NCBI RefSeq assembly: GCF_001540865.1
Contig: NC_033632.1
Span: 2,922,727 to 2,986,726 of the forward strand
Reading direction: 5' to 3'
Source of the DNA: Ananas comosus
Taxonomy: Eukaryota; Streptophyta; Magnoliopsida; Poales; Bromeliaceae
Length of the DNA: 64,000 nucleotides
This document shows, piece after piece, positions 25,426 to 37,700 of the stretch. The notes below the pieces were generated by a model. It saw nothing but the letters and a program-made list of their open reading frames with translations. It was not told the origin of the DNA and ran no database searches. The position numbers and the translations under genes are program-made. The first letter of the stretch is position 1. Each line of letters opens with the position of its first letter.

Positions 25426-26576
25426 GCTGTGAGGAGAAGCCCAAAGCCGAAAACAAGAATGGCTTCTGCTTCCCACGGAAGCCGCGCGAGACCCGCTCCG
25501 TTATAGTGCGGGTACGGAGCCGTCCTAAACGGGCTCGGGCCGGGTACAAGACAGAGCGTGATTTTGGGCTAAAACTATCGCCTGGGCCATGTTCAACCCA
25601 GGCTTCATTTTTTGGCTCTCATTTATTGGGCCGGCCTGGGTTCCGTCCGGTCCACAAAGTAAACATAAAGTTAACCGGGATGGGCCGAAATGGGCCTAAT
25701 CAAGTAAAAGTAGGCCTTATTGGATGCAACATATTAAGAGCCTGTTTGCTTCTGCTTTTTTTCCGTGTGGTAGTGAAAATATCTTAGCTGTAACTCTCTT
25801 CTTTTTCTTTGAGAGAAAGATAACACAAGTTATCAAATTTTAAAAAAAAAAAACTTATATAAAAATATAAAATAATTAGACCTCAAATTTGAAACCTTGG
25901 GTGTAAATTATCAAGATCTTTGCCAAATATACTAGGTACAGTTGATCTCTATAACAATGGTGTATTTATTCTCTATTTTAAGTTTGTTTGTATGCTTCTT
26001 AAATCCTCAAACTTGAAACAATTAGGCTTCAAACTAAAAATTTCAGATATAAATTATCAAGCTCTTAGCCAATTATACTAGGTATGGTTGTTCTATGCAA
26101 CAAAATTTTAAATGTGTATGTAATACATAGGGTATAAAACCAGTATGTAGGCATAATTTCTCATATTAAATGGTGCCTTTTTTTTTTCTTTATTTTGAGT
26201 TTGTTTGTACACTTCTTAACTTTAAATCCCTCAATATCAAAGAACTCTTAACCGTATTTTAAAATGGGTTGAAGCCTAGTTTGATAATATGGTAGTTTAA
26301 TAATATGGTAGTTAAAAATACTTATTTTATATTTTTAAAATTCAAAAAATTTAATTTAAAAAAAAAACTTTTTTTAGTACTATAAATTACAGTAAATTTA
26401 ATTTTTTTAAAAAAATTAAAACAAAGACAGCCTATTCCACGATTCCATGCTATCATTCACATCCCATCCCATCCCCCCACATGAATACATGATCCAATCC
26501 CCACATCCATTCCCGCCTAACATAACGGCCGCGACTTCCCATCACTCCCTCTCCCCCACCCACCCCCAAAAGAGAC

Positions 26577-26608
<32 letters not shown>

Positions 26609-26665
26609 GGAGGTTAAAATAGAAAGGGCTGCTGCAACCAAGAATTCTCCGATTGGCGGCCGGCA
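25191..26665. other. Divergent intergenic region between RFC1 (-) and the USP-kinase gene (+)
   Basis: About 1.5 kb separates two divergently read start codons. Near RFC1 are a GA/CT microsatellite at about 25397-25425 and AAACCCTAG at 25367-25375, a telo-box-like motif often found near plant replication and translation genes. Near the kinase gene a GA run at about 26575-26601 precedes the ATG at 26666. The middle is AT-rich with no recognisable gene. Confidence 0.6.
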
Positions 26666-29600
26666 ATGTCGGCGGCGGCGGCGGTGGCGGCAGCAGCGGT
26701 AGCAGGGGCGGAGAATGTGGTGGTGGTGGCGGTGAGGGCGGAGATGGAGATGTCGAAGACGGCCCTCGCGTGGGCCCTCACCCACATCGTCCGCCCCGGC
26801 GACCTCGTCACCCTCCTCGCCGTCTTGCCCGACCGCGACGCCACCTCCGCCGCTCCAGGCTCTGGTATCGCTGCTTCTATTTTTCTATTCCTTAAACGTA
26901 AATTTTATATCCGATAAAAATGCATTACAAGTTAACCAACAATATGCGGATTATATGGAGTTTTTACTGACCTCCTTATTGTATATAGCAATTACTAGTA
27001 AATTGATCGTACACATTTAGGTTGGCGGTGGCCGAGGCGGTGGTGGGGATTCCCGAGGTTCGGCGGCGGGGAATACTGCAGGAACCGCAATCGCACGGAC
27101 GACAACCGTCACCGGATCTCCGCATCCGTCTCGCAGCTGGCGCTGCAGATCGACGGACACAGTGAGGTATTAAGCTTTCGATCCATCTCAATTCGCTTAT
27201 CGTCGCTTGTCTGGTTCGAACTTTCTGAATTATTCACGGTTAGTAAGTCATGTTATTTTAGAAGAAACCGCGACGGCTTTATACCGGACTTTGTTTTCAT
27301 TGGCTTTGCTCTGCTTGTTGGCAGGTAAAAGTGAGGATAAAGGTGGTGGGCTCGGAGTCCGGCGCGGATATTCCGTCGTCGGCCACTGTGGCCGCCTCCG
27401 GCGGGGCCGTGGTGGCGAGGGAAGCTAAGAGAGTCGGAGCCAACTGGGTTGTACTTGACAAGTAATCTCATTTCCTAAACCCAATAACTATCTATCTTAA
27501 TTTTCTACTGTAATAATTAAAAATCATACGTATATTTTACCTTAATGAAAAAAACATGTACCGTTAATGCGTTGATGTACAGTTATTACTAAAGGATCAA
27601 TCTAAATTAGTAAACAGATCAACTGCCCTGATGGCAAAATATTTAGTGCTTGATATTCGAGATTTTAAATTTAAAATTTAGTTATTTTACATTTTTTACC
27701 TAAAAAATATAATAAAATAAATAGCATATTATTTTTTTTTTAAAAAATAATAAACAGTCGAATAGTGTCACGGATAGGACTTAATTAAAATGACTCTCAT
27801 ATTATAAAACGTATTGAATATAAATATTAAAATATTATTTTTTATACAGCTTAAGTTTTTTAAAATAAACAGTTATTTTACATAAGGTTCCGAAATCGTA
27901 CGGAGAAATAGTTTTAATAATAATAAGACACGAAAGTCGATTTACACCTGCAATCGAGAATATCATATTAGATTTGATTAATATACATAATAGTAATTTA
28001 ATTATAGAAATCTTTGTGAGGGGGCACAAAGCACTTTCCAAATCAAAATAATCCACACGCACATGAGACAACTTTGGATGATGGTGGAGTTAGGAAGTGG
28101 TCGTTTCGCATTGCACATGGAAGCAGCAGTACTTAATTAGTAGACGTATGTGCTGTGTACGCTATCCGTGCCATATATCTATGCTGGATTCCTTTTTCTG
28201 ATCCTTTTGCTTCCTCTGATGCGTTAGGAGGGTCCCTTTATTAATTGCCACACAGTTCCGATCCATTAAGGACCACAGGAAAATGCCATAAATGAGCATG
28301 TGCCCTATACTGTACTAGTCCTTCACCACACCATCCCCAAACACAGTTATAATACTCTGTTTGCATAGCCATTTGCAGGAAAAATCCATTTTCCTAACAT
28401 ATATTTCACATCAGATCCATATATTTTGCTGAACTTTGATATTAAGAGTAATATGATAATTTTAATAAAAATTTATATGTTAAAATTTTCTTCTTTTTGG
28501 TATGCTACAAGATGATAAAATTTGTAATGATGTTAGTAGTTCTATATGGAATATTTGTTATAGAAAAAGACTTTCTCGAGATTCACGGAGATGAGCTGCA
28601 CGAACAACCAATTAAATAAAGTTTTAATTGATTTTATGTTCGACACGTCTCGAATTTTTGAGCTGCAAGATTTTCTAACGTTATTCTACTTCGATCAACC
28701 CATGAAGTTAAGTTGGGATTATATCCAATTTTATTTAAGTTATTTGTAGTTTTATTGGGTTTTAATTACTAATATAAATTTGGTGCGGAAGATGAAAAGA
28801 AGTACTGATATATTTTGAAGACCAGAGCTTTTTCAATAGAGACATTTTTTGTATTTCATTTTGCTTATAATAAAACTTTTCGCTCTATTTTTGTCCATAG
28901 ATATATATATACGCCAGCGACAAACTCACGTAAATATTTATATGCTTAATTCTTTTTTCTTAATTCTTTGGTATTTTTTTCAGACCAAGAGAATTAGATC
29001 TATTTTGCTCTTGACTTAACAATTTATATAATTAATTTTAGGAAAAACTTGAAATACCCTCTACGTGGTTTCGTACTTTCTCACTTTAGTATCCTGTGGT
29101 TTAAAATGTATCAAGTTAGTACTATGTGGTTTCACACTTTCTCACTTTAGTATCCTGTGGTTTCAAGTGTATCAATTTAATGCCTCGTGGTTTTATTTTT
29201 GTATCAATTTAGTACCTTGTGGTTTCAATTTTCTCTTTTTATTATCCATTTTGGAATATATAATTTAACGAAATATTAAACCATAGGGTACTAAAGTGAG
29301 AAAATACGAAAACACAGGGTACAAACTTAATACACTTTAAACCACATAATACTAAAGTGAGAAAGTGCGAAACCACGGAGGGATATTTGAAGTTTCCCCT
29401 TAATGTTATATAGTTTAGACATTTGGGAGGAGACCTTCTCTTGTAGCACTGAAAAACTTAATTAGGTAAAACTATACAACATATTCTTCTCCAGGAAATA
29501 AGTGCACATGTGACAACTAACTTGCATTATCACTAGCTACCTAGACTAAACAGAACCTTCTTATTGTCTTTTATTCAAGCATTAATTATAAGTCTTAGTT

Positions 29601-32600
29601 AAGTAGGAGAAAACACCCATAATTTTTACTCAGGTTTGGAAGCAATTATTGTTTGGAATGGATAGACTGCAGAGGACAAAATTTTGGTCCCCTTCACTAC
29701 TGCACCTGACTGATTGTATCATCCAGCTATTAGGAATCCAACTTGTCCCCCCAATTAAACCCTGGTTTTATGCTCCTGGATGTTGTGGACTGTGGACCAT
29801 CTGGTCCATTGTGAAATTACTGTGTGTGCAGAAATTTTGTACGTATGTTTCCGCTACTTGCGTTGCTGTTGCGAAATGCGAGCCCCATTTTCGCCGTCAA
29901 TGGCGTCTTAACCGTCAGCCTGAAAAAGCTGGTTCTGGCGCCAGAGATCGAGCATTTAGTATGTCTCACAAAACGGTTCATAAACAGTCTTAATAATACT
30001 CACTCACGTCTATAATAAAAAATATAGATAAACAGTATCACATGCACTGACGGAAAAGATAACGAAAAATATCAAGTATGTAGGTTTAACTCGTCGAGCA
30101 ATGGTTGCGCAGAACTAGACCGGAATTGAGTAACAATTTTTTTAAAAAAAGAATAACAGTTGAAGGTGCCAGAGAACTATTTTTTGATCACTCTACAAGT
30201 AAAGATTTGGTGTGGTTAGATGCGCTGTTTAGCTTATAATACTAGCTGAATCGCGTGGAATTATGTTAGAAAAATAAGTTAACAAAAGAAAAACAGCTAC
30301 GGCACCAAATAAGACCATAAACATTTTCTTTTTGGCGTAGTCGATTAAAATTTGATACTCTCCCTGCAGAAAACTGAAGCAGGAGGAGAAGCACTGCATG
30401 GAGGAGCTGCAGTGCTGCAGCATAGTGGTGATGAAGGGCTCTCGTGCCAAAGTGCTGAGACTAAATCTGGGAGGATTAACTCAGAGTCGACCGTTCGATC
30501 ACTGCGATAATCGGACGAAGCAATTGGTATCCGTACTCAGTGTCGACTCTCGCAGCGAAAGCTCTTCTTCCTGTCGTCAGGAAGCTCGTACCGACAACAC
30601 TTCAAGCTCTTCTGCGGCGACAGCAGGCGCGTATGATTCTGCGGTTGCTTGCCGCAAATACAACCCACTTTTCGCGAGAAAATTTGGTTACGGCAAACTT
30701 GGGTCTATTGAGGATGTCGACGATTCGAATGACACGGCCAGTACATCTGATTCCGAGAGAAGCGAAAGAGCAGGCCCACACTCAATTCACCCCAGATTAC
30801 TAATGGATCTTCCAGAGGGTCATGAAGGTGAGACTTACAAATGTACAAATGCATGGATAGTTCCCTTACTACTACAACAGTGCAATTTGATTTCTGAACA
30901 CATGTTGCAGCAGCAGCAGCAGCAGCAGCAGCAGCGGCGGCAGCGGCATCGACTGCAGCAGCAGCTCGTCACCACGGAGTATTCTACATCCCCCAGAATC
31001 ACGCTTTCGTAGACGAAGCCGACACTCTTCTGATCCGGCAAACCGGTTGCGTAGCTAACAAAACCCCGAAAGAGTCATCAAATGAATCGAATTCCGAGTA
31101 CAACAACATCTACAGCACGGATGTTCGAGAGGCAGTCTCTCTGCACGAAAGAAGCCACCCGTGCATCCCCCCTCCTCTCTGCTCCCTGTGCCACCACAAG
31201 GCCCCCGCTTTCGGGAAGCCGATGCGACGGTTCGCGTATCGGGAGCTCGACGCGGCCACCGACAGCTTCTCGAACAAGAACCTCGTCGGAGAAGGCCCGC
31301 TGGGACGCACGTATAGAGGCGTCCTGGAGGACTCGCGGGTGGTGGTGGCCGTGAAGCGGCTCGGAGCGGTCGGCGGCTTGGGAACGGAAGATGAATTTTG
31401 CGCGGAGGTTGAGCTGATGAGCCGGGCGCAGCACCGGAATATCGTCACGCTTGTCGGGTTCTGCGCGGAGGGGGACAGGAGGGTGCTCGTCTACGAGTTC
31501 ATCTGCAATGGCTCCCTCGAGCTCCATCTATTTGGTAACTACCGCCAGCCAGCTATCTGTATGACGCTGTTTGAATGCATGAATATTTTGTTCGTTCTGC
31601 TTTTTTTTTTGTTTTTGTTTTAAGAAGTCTGCATGAATCTTAAAGCCGCACAGACAACAAATAAGGAGTTGATAGAAATCATAGTGCATTGCAAATCCTA
31701 AAGGAGTCGCCCATTGTGTTTTAAGAAACTTCTATTGTAAATGTTGAATATATAAATAAAAAACACCATTCTCTTGTAGTTTAAATGTAATTAGATTTAA
31801 ACGGTTGCTTCATATTATTTAACATGATATCATAGCAGGAATGTTGAATAATTTTTTTGATTTTTATATATACTGAAGGGCATGAGCAAAGGCCACCGTT
31901 GGATTGGGAAGCGAGGGTCAAGATTGCACTTGGGGTGGCCAGAGGGTTGCGTTACCTCCATGAAGACTGTAGGGTGGGGTTTGTAGTCCACAAAGACATC
32001 CATCCAAACAATATTCTCCTCACTCATGATTTTGAGCCACTGGTATTCATATACACATTCCTTTCCCTTTTTTTTTTTTCTTTATCTTTTTTATCACTAT
32101 ATTTTTCTTTGTTATGTGCCCCTGTTCGAATCACGCTTTAAACATAGATGGGCTTAACAAGAAAAATAGATATATATATATATATATGTTGGAGAAAATT
32201 CAAAATCTCTAAATTTCATATTTTAAAATATTAATTTAATTTATTTTTATTATTATTATTTTTTAAGCGAACGTCCGCACGCACTGTGCACGCGCGGACG
32301 TTACGCATGCTCGCGCTATTTGTCCGCATGGAATCCATGCGGACATTCATGTGGGTGCTAATTAAAAGGGCTAATTAAGAAAATGTTAACGTTGGGAATA
32401 CCAACGTTAAGTTTTCTCATTCCCCTGTATATATATTTATATACACTTGTTCTACTGTTCATAGATATATGAACACCGTGGAAAAACAACAAGTGAAAAG
32501 AGGGTTTTAATTTAAGTTTTTTTATCAATTGTTTATTTACTTGATTTCTTTATCATCGGGTGTTGAAAGAGTCTCCGTCAACCTCCTTCACGATCGTGCT

Positions 32601-35600
32601 CGCAGGAGGAGGAATTCCGGTCGTACCTTGGGGTGTTATTTCCGGTTAATCCCGCACGTAAGGACGGAAATACGCCTTAGGGCAGTGCCTCGCACGCTTC
32701 CGGATCAATTAAATTTTTATTTGGACTTAGCGATTATCGGTAAGTTGATTTTATTAATTTTATCATAAGATTTTGTTAGATTTAAATCACAATCAGATTT
32801 CTGTGCGGTATTTGTTCCAACAATCTAAGGCGTAATTCCGATTTGATTGTGATTGAAATCTGACGAGTGCTAATCCGTATTAAATTAATTTTATATGTAT
32901 ATAATTTGTTAGTTAATTTGTTTGTATAATTGGCATTCAAACATAAATTTTTCGGAATTATCATTTTAACCTATAATTGCATATTATGTAATTTCTTGTT
33001 TAAATTACATTTTATTTGATGAGTATTTAAAAAAAAAAAAAAAAAAAATTGCCTTTACTTGTAGCTCTTTTGAAAATAAAAAGGTACGGACATTATGGAT
33101 TTCAAAACTATATGTATATTGTTTTCACTATTTTTTTTTATATAAGTTAAAAAAAAAAAAAAAAAAATCAGTGTAACCGTATATATATATATACTGTTCC
33201 GTTGTAATATCTGTTCTTATTAGTTTAATATCTGATATATGTGGGCTACTTGCCAACCTCGATATTAAATTAATTTTTTGTGGGAGAGTATCTACCCATG
33301 ATAGCTTGTTACTGGAATTTTATCATGTCGTTGCGCTGCACTGCTGTTCGAGACTAGCACACTTATGTATGTAGTTTAATTATTATTTTGCTTAAAATAG
33401 AAAGATATCGAATGTTATTTTTGTTAGACAAATTTGATTGCATGTTTGTCGTTCTAATTTAAATAAATTAGAATTAGTATTTTCAAATTCTAATTGCATA
33501 TAATTTACTTGCTAATTGCATATAACTTAATTATCAATTATTATATTCTCATATCTGTTATAGGGTGTTTTAAATTTGTTTTTTTTTTAAAAAAAAGCTA
33601 CTGTAAAATTATTTTTTATAGTGTACGGCTTAAAAGTTTTGCTACAGTAAAAATTCTTTGGTAAAAAAAAAAAAAAAAAGAGAAGAGAATTTGCCACAGT
33701 AAATTAAGGAGAGTTTGCTACACTAAATTTAGTTTATGTGTACGGATGCGTTCGTACCAGCATCACCTAACCTATAATACTATCTCTTAGTTGTCACTAC
33801 ATTTGTTACATCTAAGTATTTTATACATTGGTTATAGTATATCATTTTATTTTGCTTGTGCCATCTATTTGTTGTTGACCCAAATTCTATTAGACATGAT
33901 TAAGGCCATATTTTTTAAATTCTGATATATTTCAAAACTTGTGGGGGGTACTCTTTTATCAGTTTGATAAATTTTGATATTATAATTACTCTCGTAATTT
34001 TATCCTAGTGTTCATCTTGGAAACGAATTTTGCAAATTCTAAGATTGGCAGGTAAATTATTTTGAGACATAAATTTATTAGATGGCTAACCTTTTATAAT
34101 ATTATTTTTTAAGTTTTTTCAGATCTGATCAGAATCTTGCAGATTGCTTGACGAAAGGCCTGAATAGGACTAAGGTCCTAGAGTCATCGAGGGGGATGGG
34201 ACTTTGCCCGTAAAGGGCCTTCCTGCAGTGGGAACCCAACCTTTGTGATAGGAGATCCCTTGAAGAAGGTTCAATGTGGTAAAAACAAGCTGTCAGGTTG
34301 GCCAAGAGCACTTTCTACAAATTTTATAAAGGAGCTTTAGCTCCAATTCCATCCCTATGGTGAGTAGTGCTCTGTGTAGTGGATTAGGTTGAGCTGAGAG
34401 CTCTTAATGGGATCCAAGGCGATAATTTTCGCGAGATGTGACTCTACACACATCCCTGGAGGAAACCACCTATATAAGAGTATCCGTATGTGGCCGCGGC
34501 TATGTGAATGGGCTATACATAGAAACTCTTATGAAAAATCAAGGTACTGTGCATGGCCATTAACGCACAGACCCGCGACGGAGAATTCTATACTGTGTGT
34601 GTGATAGTTGAAGTCAGGGACAAAGGAACGTAGTTCAAGACCTGGTTCACTCCGATTCCTTCTGATGGAAACTATTTACACTAAGTGAGGTTAAGTCCTT
34701 AAAGACACCTTACCTATTGCATAGTATAAACACCCGGTGATTTATTTATTTATTAGTTTTGTTTTCGAGTTTAATTCCTATTTCGAAATTTTGAATTTTG
34801 TGGGGGATTGTTGGAGAAAATTCAAAATCTCTAAATTTCATATTTTAAAATATTAATTTAATTTATTTTTATTATTATTATTTTTTAAGCGAACGTCCGC
34901 ACGCACTGTGCACGCGCGGACGTTACGCATGCTCGCGCTATTTGTCCGCATGGAATCCATGCGGACATTCATGTGGGTGCTAATTAAAAGGGCTAATTAA
35001 GAAAATGTTAACGTTGGGAATACCAACGTTAAGTTTTCTCATTCCCCTGTATATATATTTATATACACTTGTTCTACTGTTCATAGATATATGAACACCG
35101 TGGAAAAACAACAAGTGAAAAGAGGGTTTTAATTTAAGTTTTTTTATCAATTGTTTATTTACTTGATTTCTTTATCATCGGGTGTTGAAAGAGTCTCCGT
35201 CAACCTCCTTCACGATCGTGCTCGCAGGAGGAGGAATTCCGGTCGTACCTTGGGGTGTTATTTCCGGTTAATCCCGCACGTAAGGACGGAAATACGCCTT
35301 AGGGCAGTGCCTCGCACACTTCCGGATCAATTAAATTTTTATTTGGACTTAGCGATTATCGGTAAGTTGATTTTATTAATTTTATCATAAGATTTTGTTA
35401 GATTTAAATCACAATCAGATTTCTGTGCGGTATTTGTTCCAACACGAAACACATACCATGCTATATTTCTCTAGAAAAGAAAAAGGAAAATTTCCATATG
35501 CATATTTCACTTTGTACCAAACAATTCAATGAACTTTAGATTCTATAATGCTAATATATTTTCACTGAAGATCAACACTATTTGTATGCCCAAAAATAAG

Positions 35601-36364
35601 AATCAAGAGCTAACTGAGAGACAAAGGATAGCAGCAACAAAGAAAAGTAGACAGAGAATTCAGGATTGACATAGTTTTTGTGAATATTGAATGCACTCTC
35701 ACGAGAGTCTTGCCATCAAAGTTGAACGTCAATAAACCACAATAGAAGTAATTGCTAAACGCGATTCAGAATATTTTTATTATTCTCCTGAGGCGACAAG
35801 TCCACATTTATTATTTAATTTTAAGAGAAAAATACTAAGCCTATTATAGAGATATTCAAAAGGTTGTGAAAGTTCAATTGCTTAATACTTAAGATGCACC
35901 AACAAAAGCGGGAAAAAAAACAAAAAAAAATACAGCACACATTACTTGCACAGTTGGTTGTACTTCCGTTGCTAATAAATATTCGAACAGTAATAAAGCG
36001 GGCAAAGCGAAGAGGTTTTCATCTAACAACGCGGCTTTAAACCCACTCCCGCGACTTGTCCCAAGTCAACTGCTCCCCACTCCCATTATTTAATACACAT
36101 CCCCAATTTTGGTTGCGCCTCGCGACTTTTCTCCCGTAACGACCGGTCACTTTACCACTGTACTACCCAGCGTGTGGGACAGCGCGAGAAAAGCTCCATT
36201 ATGTATGCAATTAACGCTATTATTATTGTTGTAGCTACAAAGATGAGGGGAGTGCGGAATGGTCATTGAAAGCGTATACTTACCTGGGTGTGATCGCGTC
36301 CGCTGTAATTGATTCGATATTATCTCAGAGGGCGGAAAGTAGTGGAGTGGTGCCTGAAAGTACC

Positions 36365-36404
<40 letters not shown>

Positions 36405-37663
36405 AGGGCAACGAAGAAGCTGCAAAAAGGCCATTACGCGGACTTGAATCCGGCGCTCTGAAATCCAGTTTAATCCGATCCTTCGAGATCCGCTTCTTTC
36501 ATTCACCCACCCACCTCCGCAGAGGGCGCCCAAAAAGTGGTGGTGGTGGTGGTACTTAGCACTCGATCGCCGTTGTACGGAGCGAGGGCGGAATCGCTTT
36601 TGTGGATGGCCGTTGAGGAGGAGGGGAAGGGGTGGGGGCTGTGTCGGATTCCCTTCTGGGGCGGAGGCGGAGGCGGAGGAGCAGGGGGGAGGAGGGGAGG
36701 AGGGGGCTCCTCGTCGTCGTCGAACGCGTCGTCGGCGAGCTTGACGCACCACCGCCGGGGGCCGGTGGAGGGCGGCGGTGGCGTCGTCGTCGCCGACGCG
36801 GAGGCGCGCCGACCCGGCGGGGGGAGCTCCGTTGTGTCGGTGGCGCGGTCGCTGATCCCCGCGAGGCGTCGCCTACGGCTCGATCCCCCCGCCAAACTCT
36901 ACTTCCCATGTAAGGGCTCGATTCCCTCCTCTCCTTCTTCTTCCTTTTCTTCTAATCCTCTTTCAATTTGTGGGTGTGTCGGGTTCCTCATCATCATCTC
37001 AATTGGGGTTTCAATTTGTGGGTGTGTTGGGCTCCTCCTCATCAACTCAACTGGGGTGGAAAAGGGGATCTTTTTTTGGGATCTTCGATTTGGTGGTTTG
37101 ATGATCCGGATGTGTTGAATTATGCCATCTTCTTACGTAACTGAAGCTCCTATTTAATTTGAGGCGTGATTTTAGTTTCCTTTGAAGAGGGAATCCTTCT
37201 TTCTTCGACTGATTTGTCTTTTATGGAGGATTGATATTTCTGAATTTGGAAGTTTGGGATCTATTTATGTTTTATTAATTTGTAGTGCTGTGCTCTCTCT
37301 TTTCCACGTCTTTCTTAGTAAAGTAACGAGGTACGTCACTGAAAACGTTGTTATGATCATGATTTTATGAATTTGATGTGAATTTGCTCCTATTTATGAT
37401 ACTTATTTCCATAGTTAACTGAAATTAGTTGATATGGACTTCTTTTGGTTAAGGAGAGCCAGTTCCTTTTGTGATTCTTGATAAGTTCTCTTCTTGTGCT
37501 TAGTCCCTTGCTAAAGTTGTAATTTTGCATCACTTCACCTGCGAACAGAAGCTGTAAGCAACTTCGCATAGTAGGTGTTATCTATTTACTGATTTAGATA
37601 ACTAATCTGGGCCAGTCCAAACCAAAATCTTACTTTTCCCTTCCACTCTTAAAAGTTTTTTTT

Positions 37664-37700
<37 letters not shown>

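Larger units (their letters stand above)
32187..35444 (+). mobile_element. Young non-autonomous LTR retrotransposon (copia-derived), 3258 bp
   Basis: Two 636-bp long terminal repeats begin TGTTGG and end CCAACA. The roughly 1.99-kb interior has no long open frame. A short coding relic at about 34127-34212 reads [20 protein letters not shown] and then SRGMGL, the typical C-terminal end of a Ty1/copia RNase H. A polypurine tract (GGGGGA, 34802-34807) lies just before the 3' LTR, so the orientation is plus. Gag, protease, integrase and reverse transcriptase are missing, so transposition would need proteins from elsewhere. No 5-bp target duplication is visible: ATATA on the left, CGAAA on the right. 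It lies in kinase intron 6. Confidence 0.93.

Noticed and set aside
29649..29993. 114-codon frame in kinase intron 3, near a TGTGTGTGCAG acceptor-like site
   Set aside because: No match to the kinase family and not needed for the continuous frame from exon 3 to exon 4.
30828..31012. Read-through of kinase exon 4 into a polyglutamine reading of the CAG repeat
   Set aside because: It stops at 31012 and loses the kinase domain. Splicing out 83 nt restores the family motif [15 protein letters not shown] in frame.
32529..32768. 79-codon open frame, repeated identically at 35151-35390
   Set aside because: It lies inside both LTRs and is identical only because the LTRs are; no start context, family or splice evidence.
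36147..36909. Minus-strand frames of 117-201 codons opposite VAP exon 1
   Set aside because: GC-rich antisense shadows with simple-repeat composition; the VAP exon is supported by six downstream exons.
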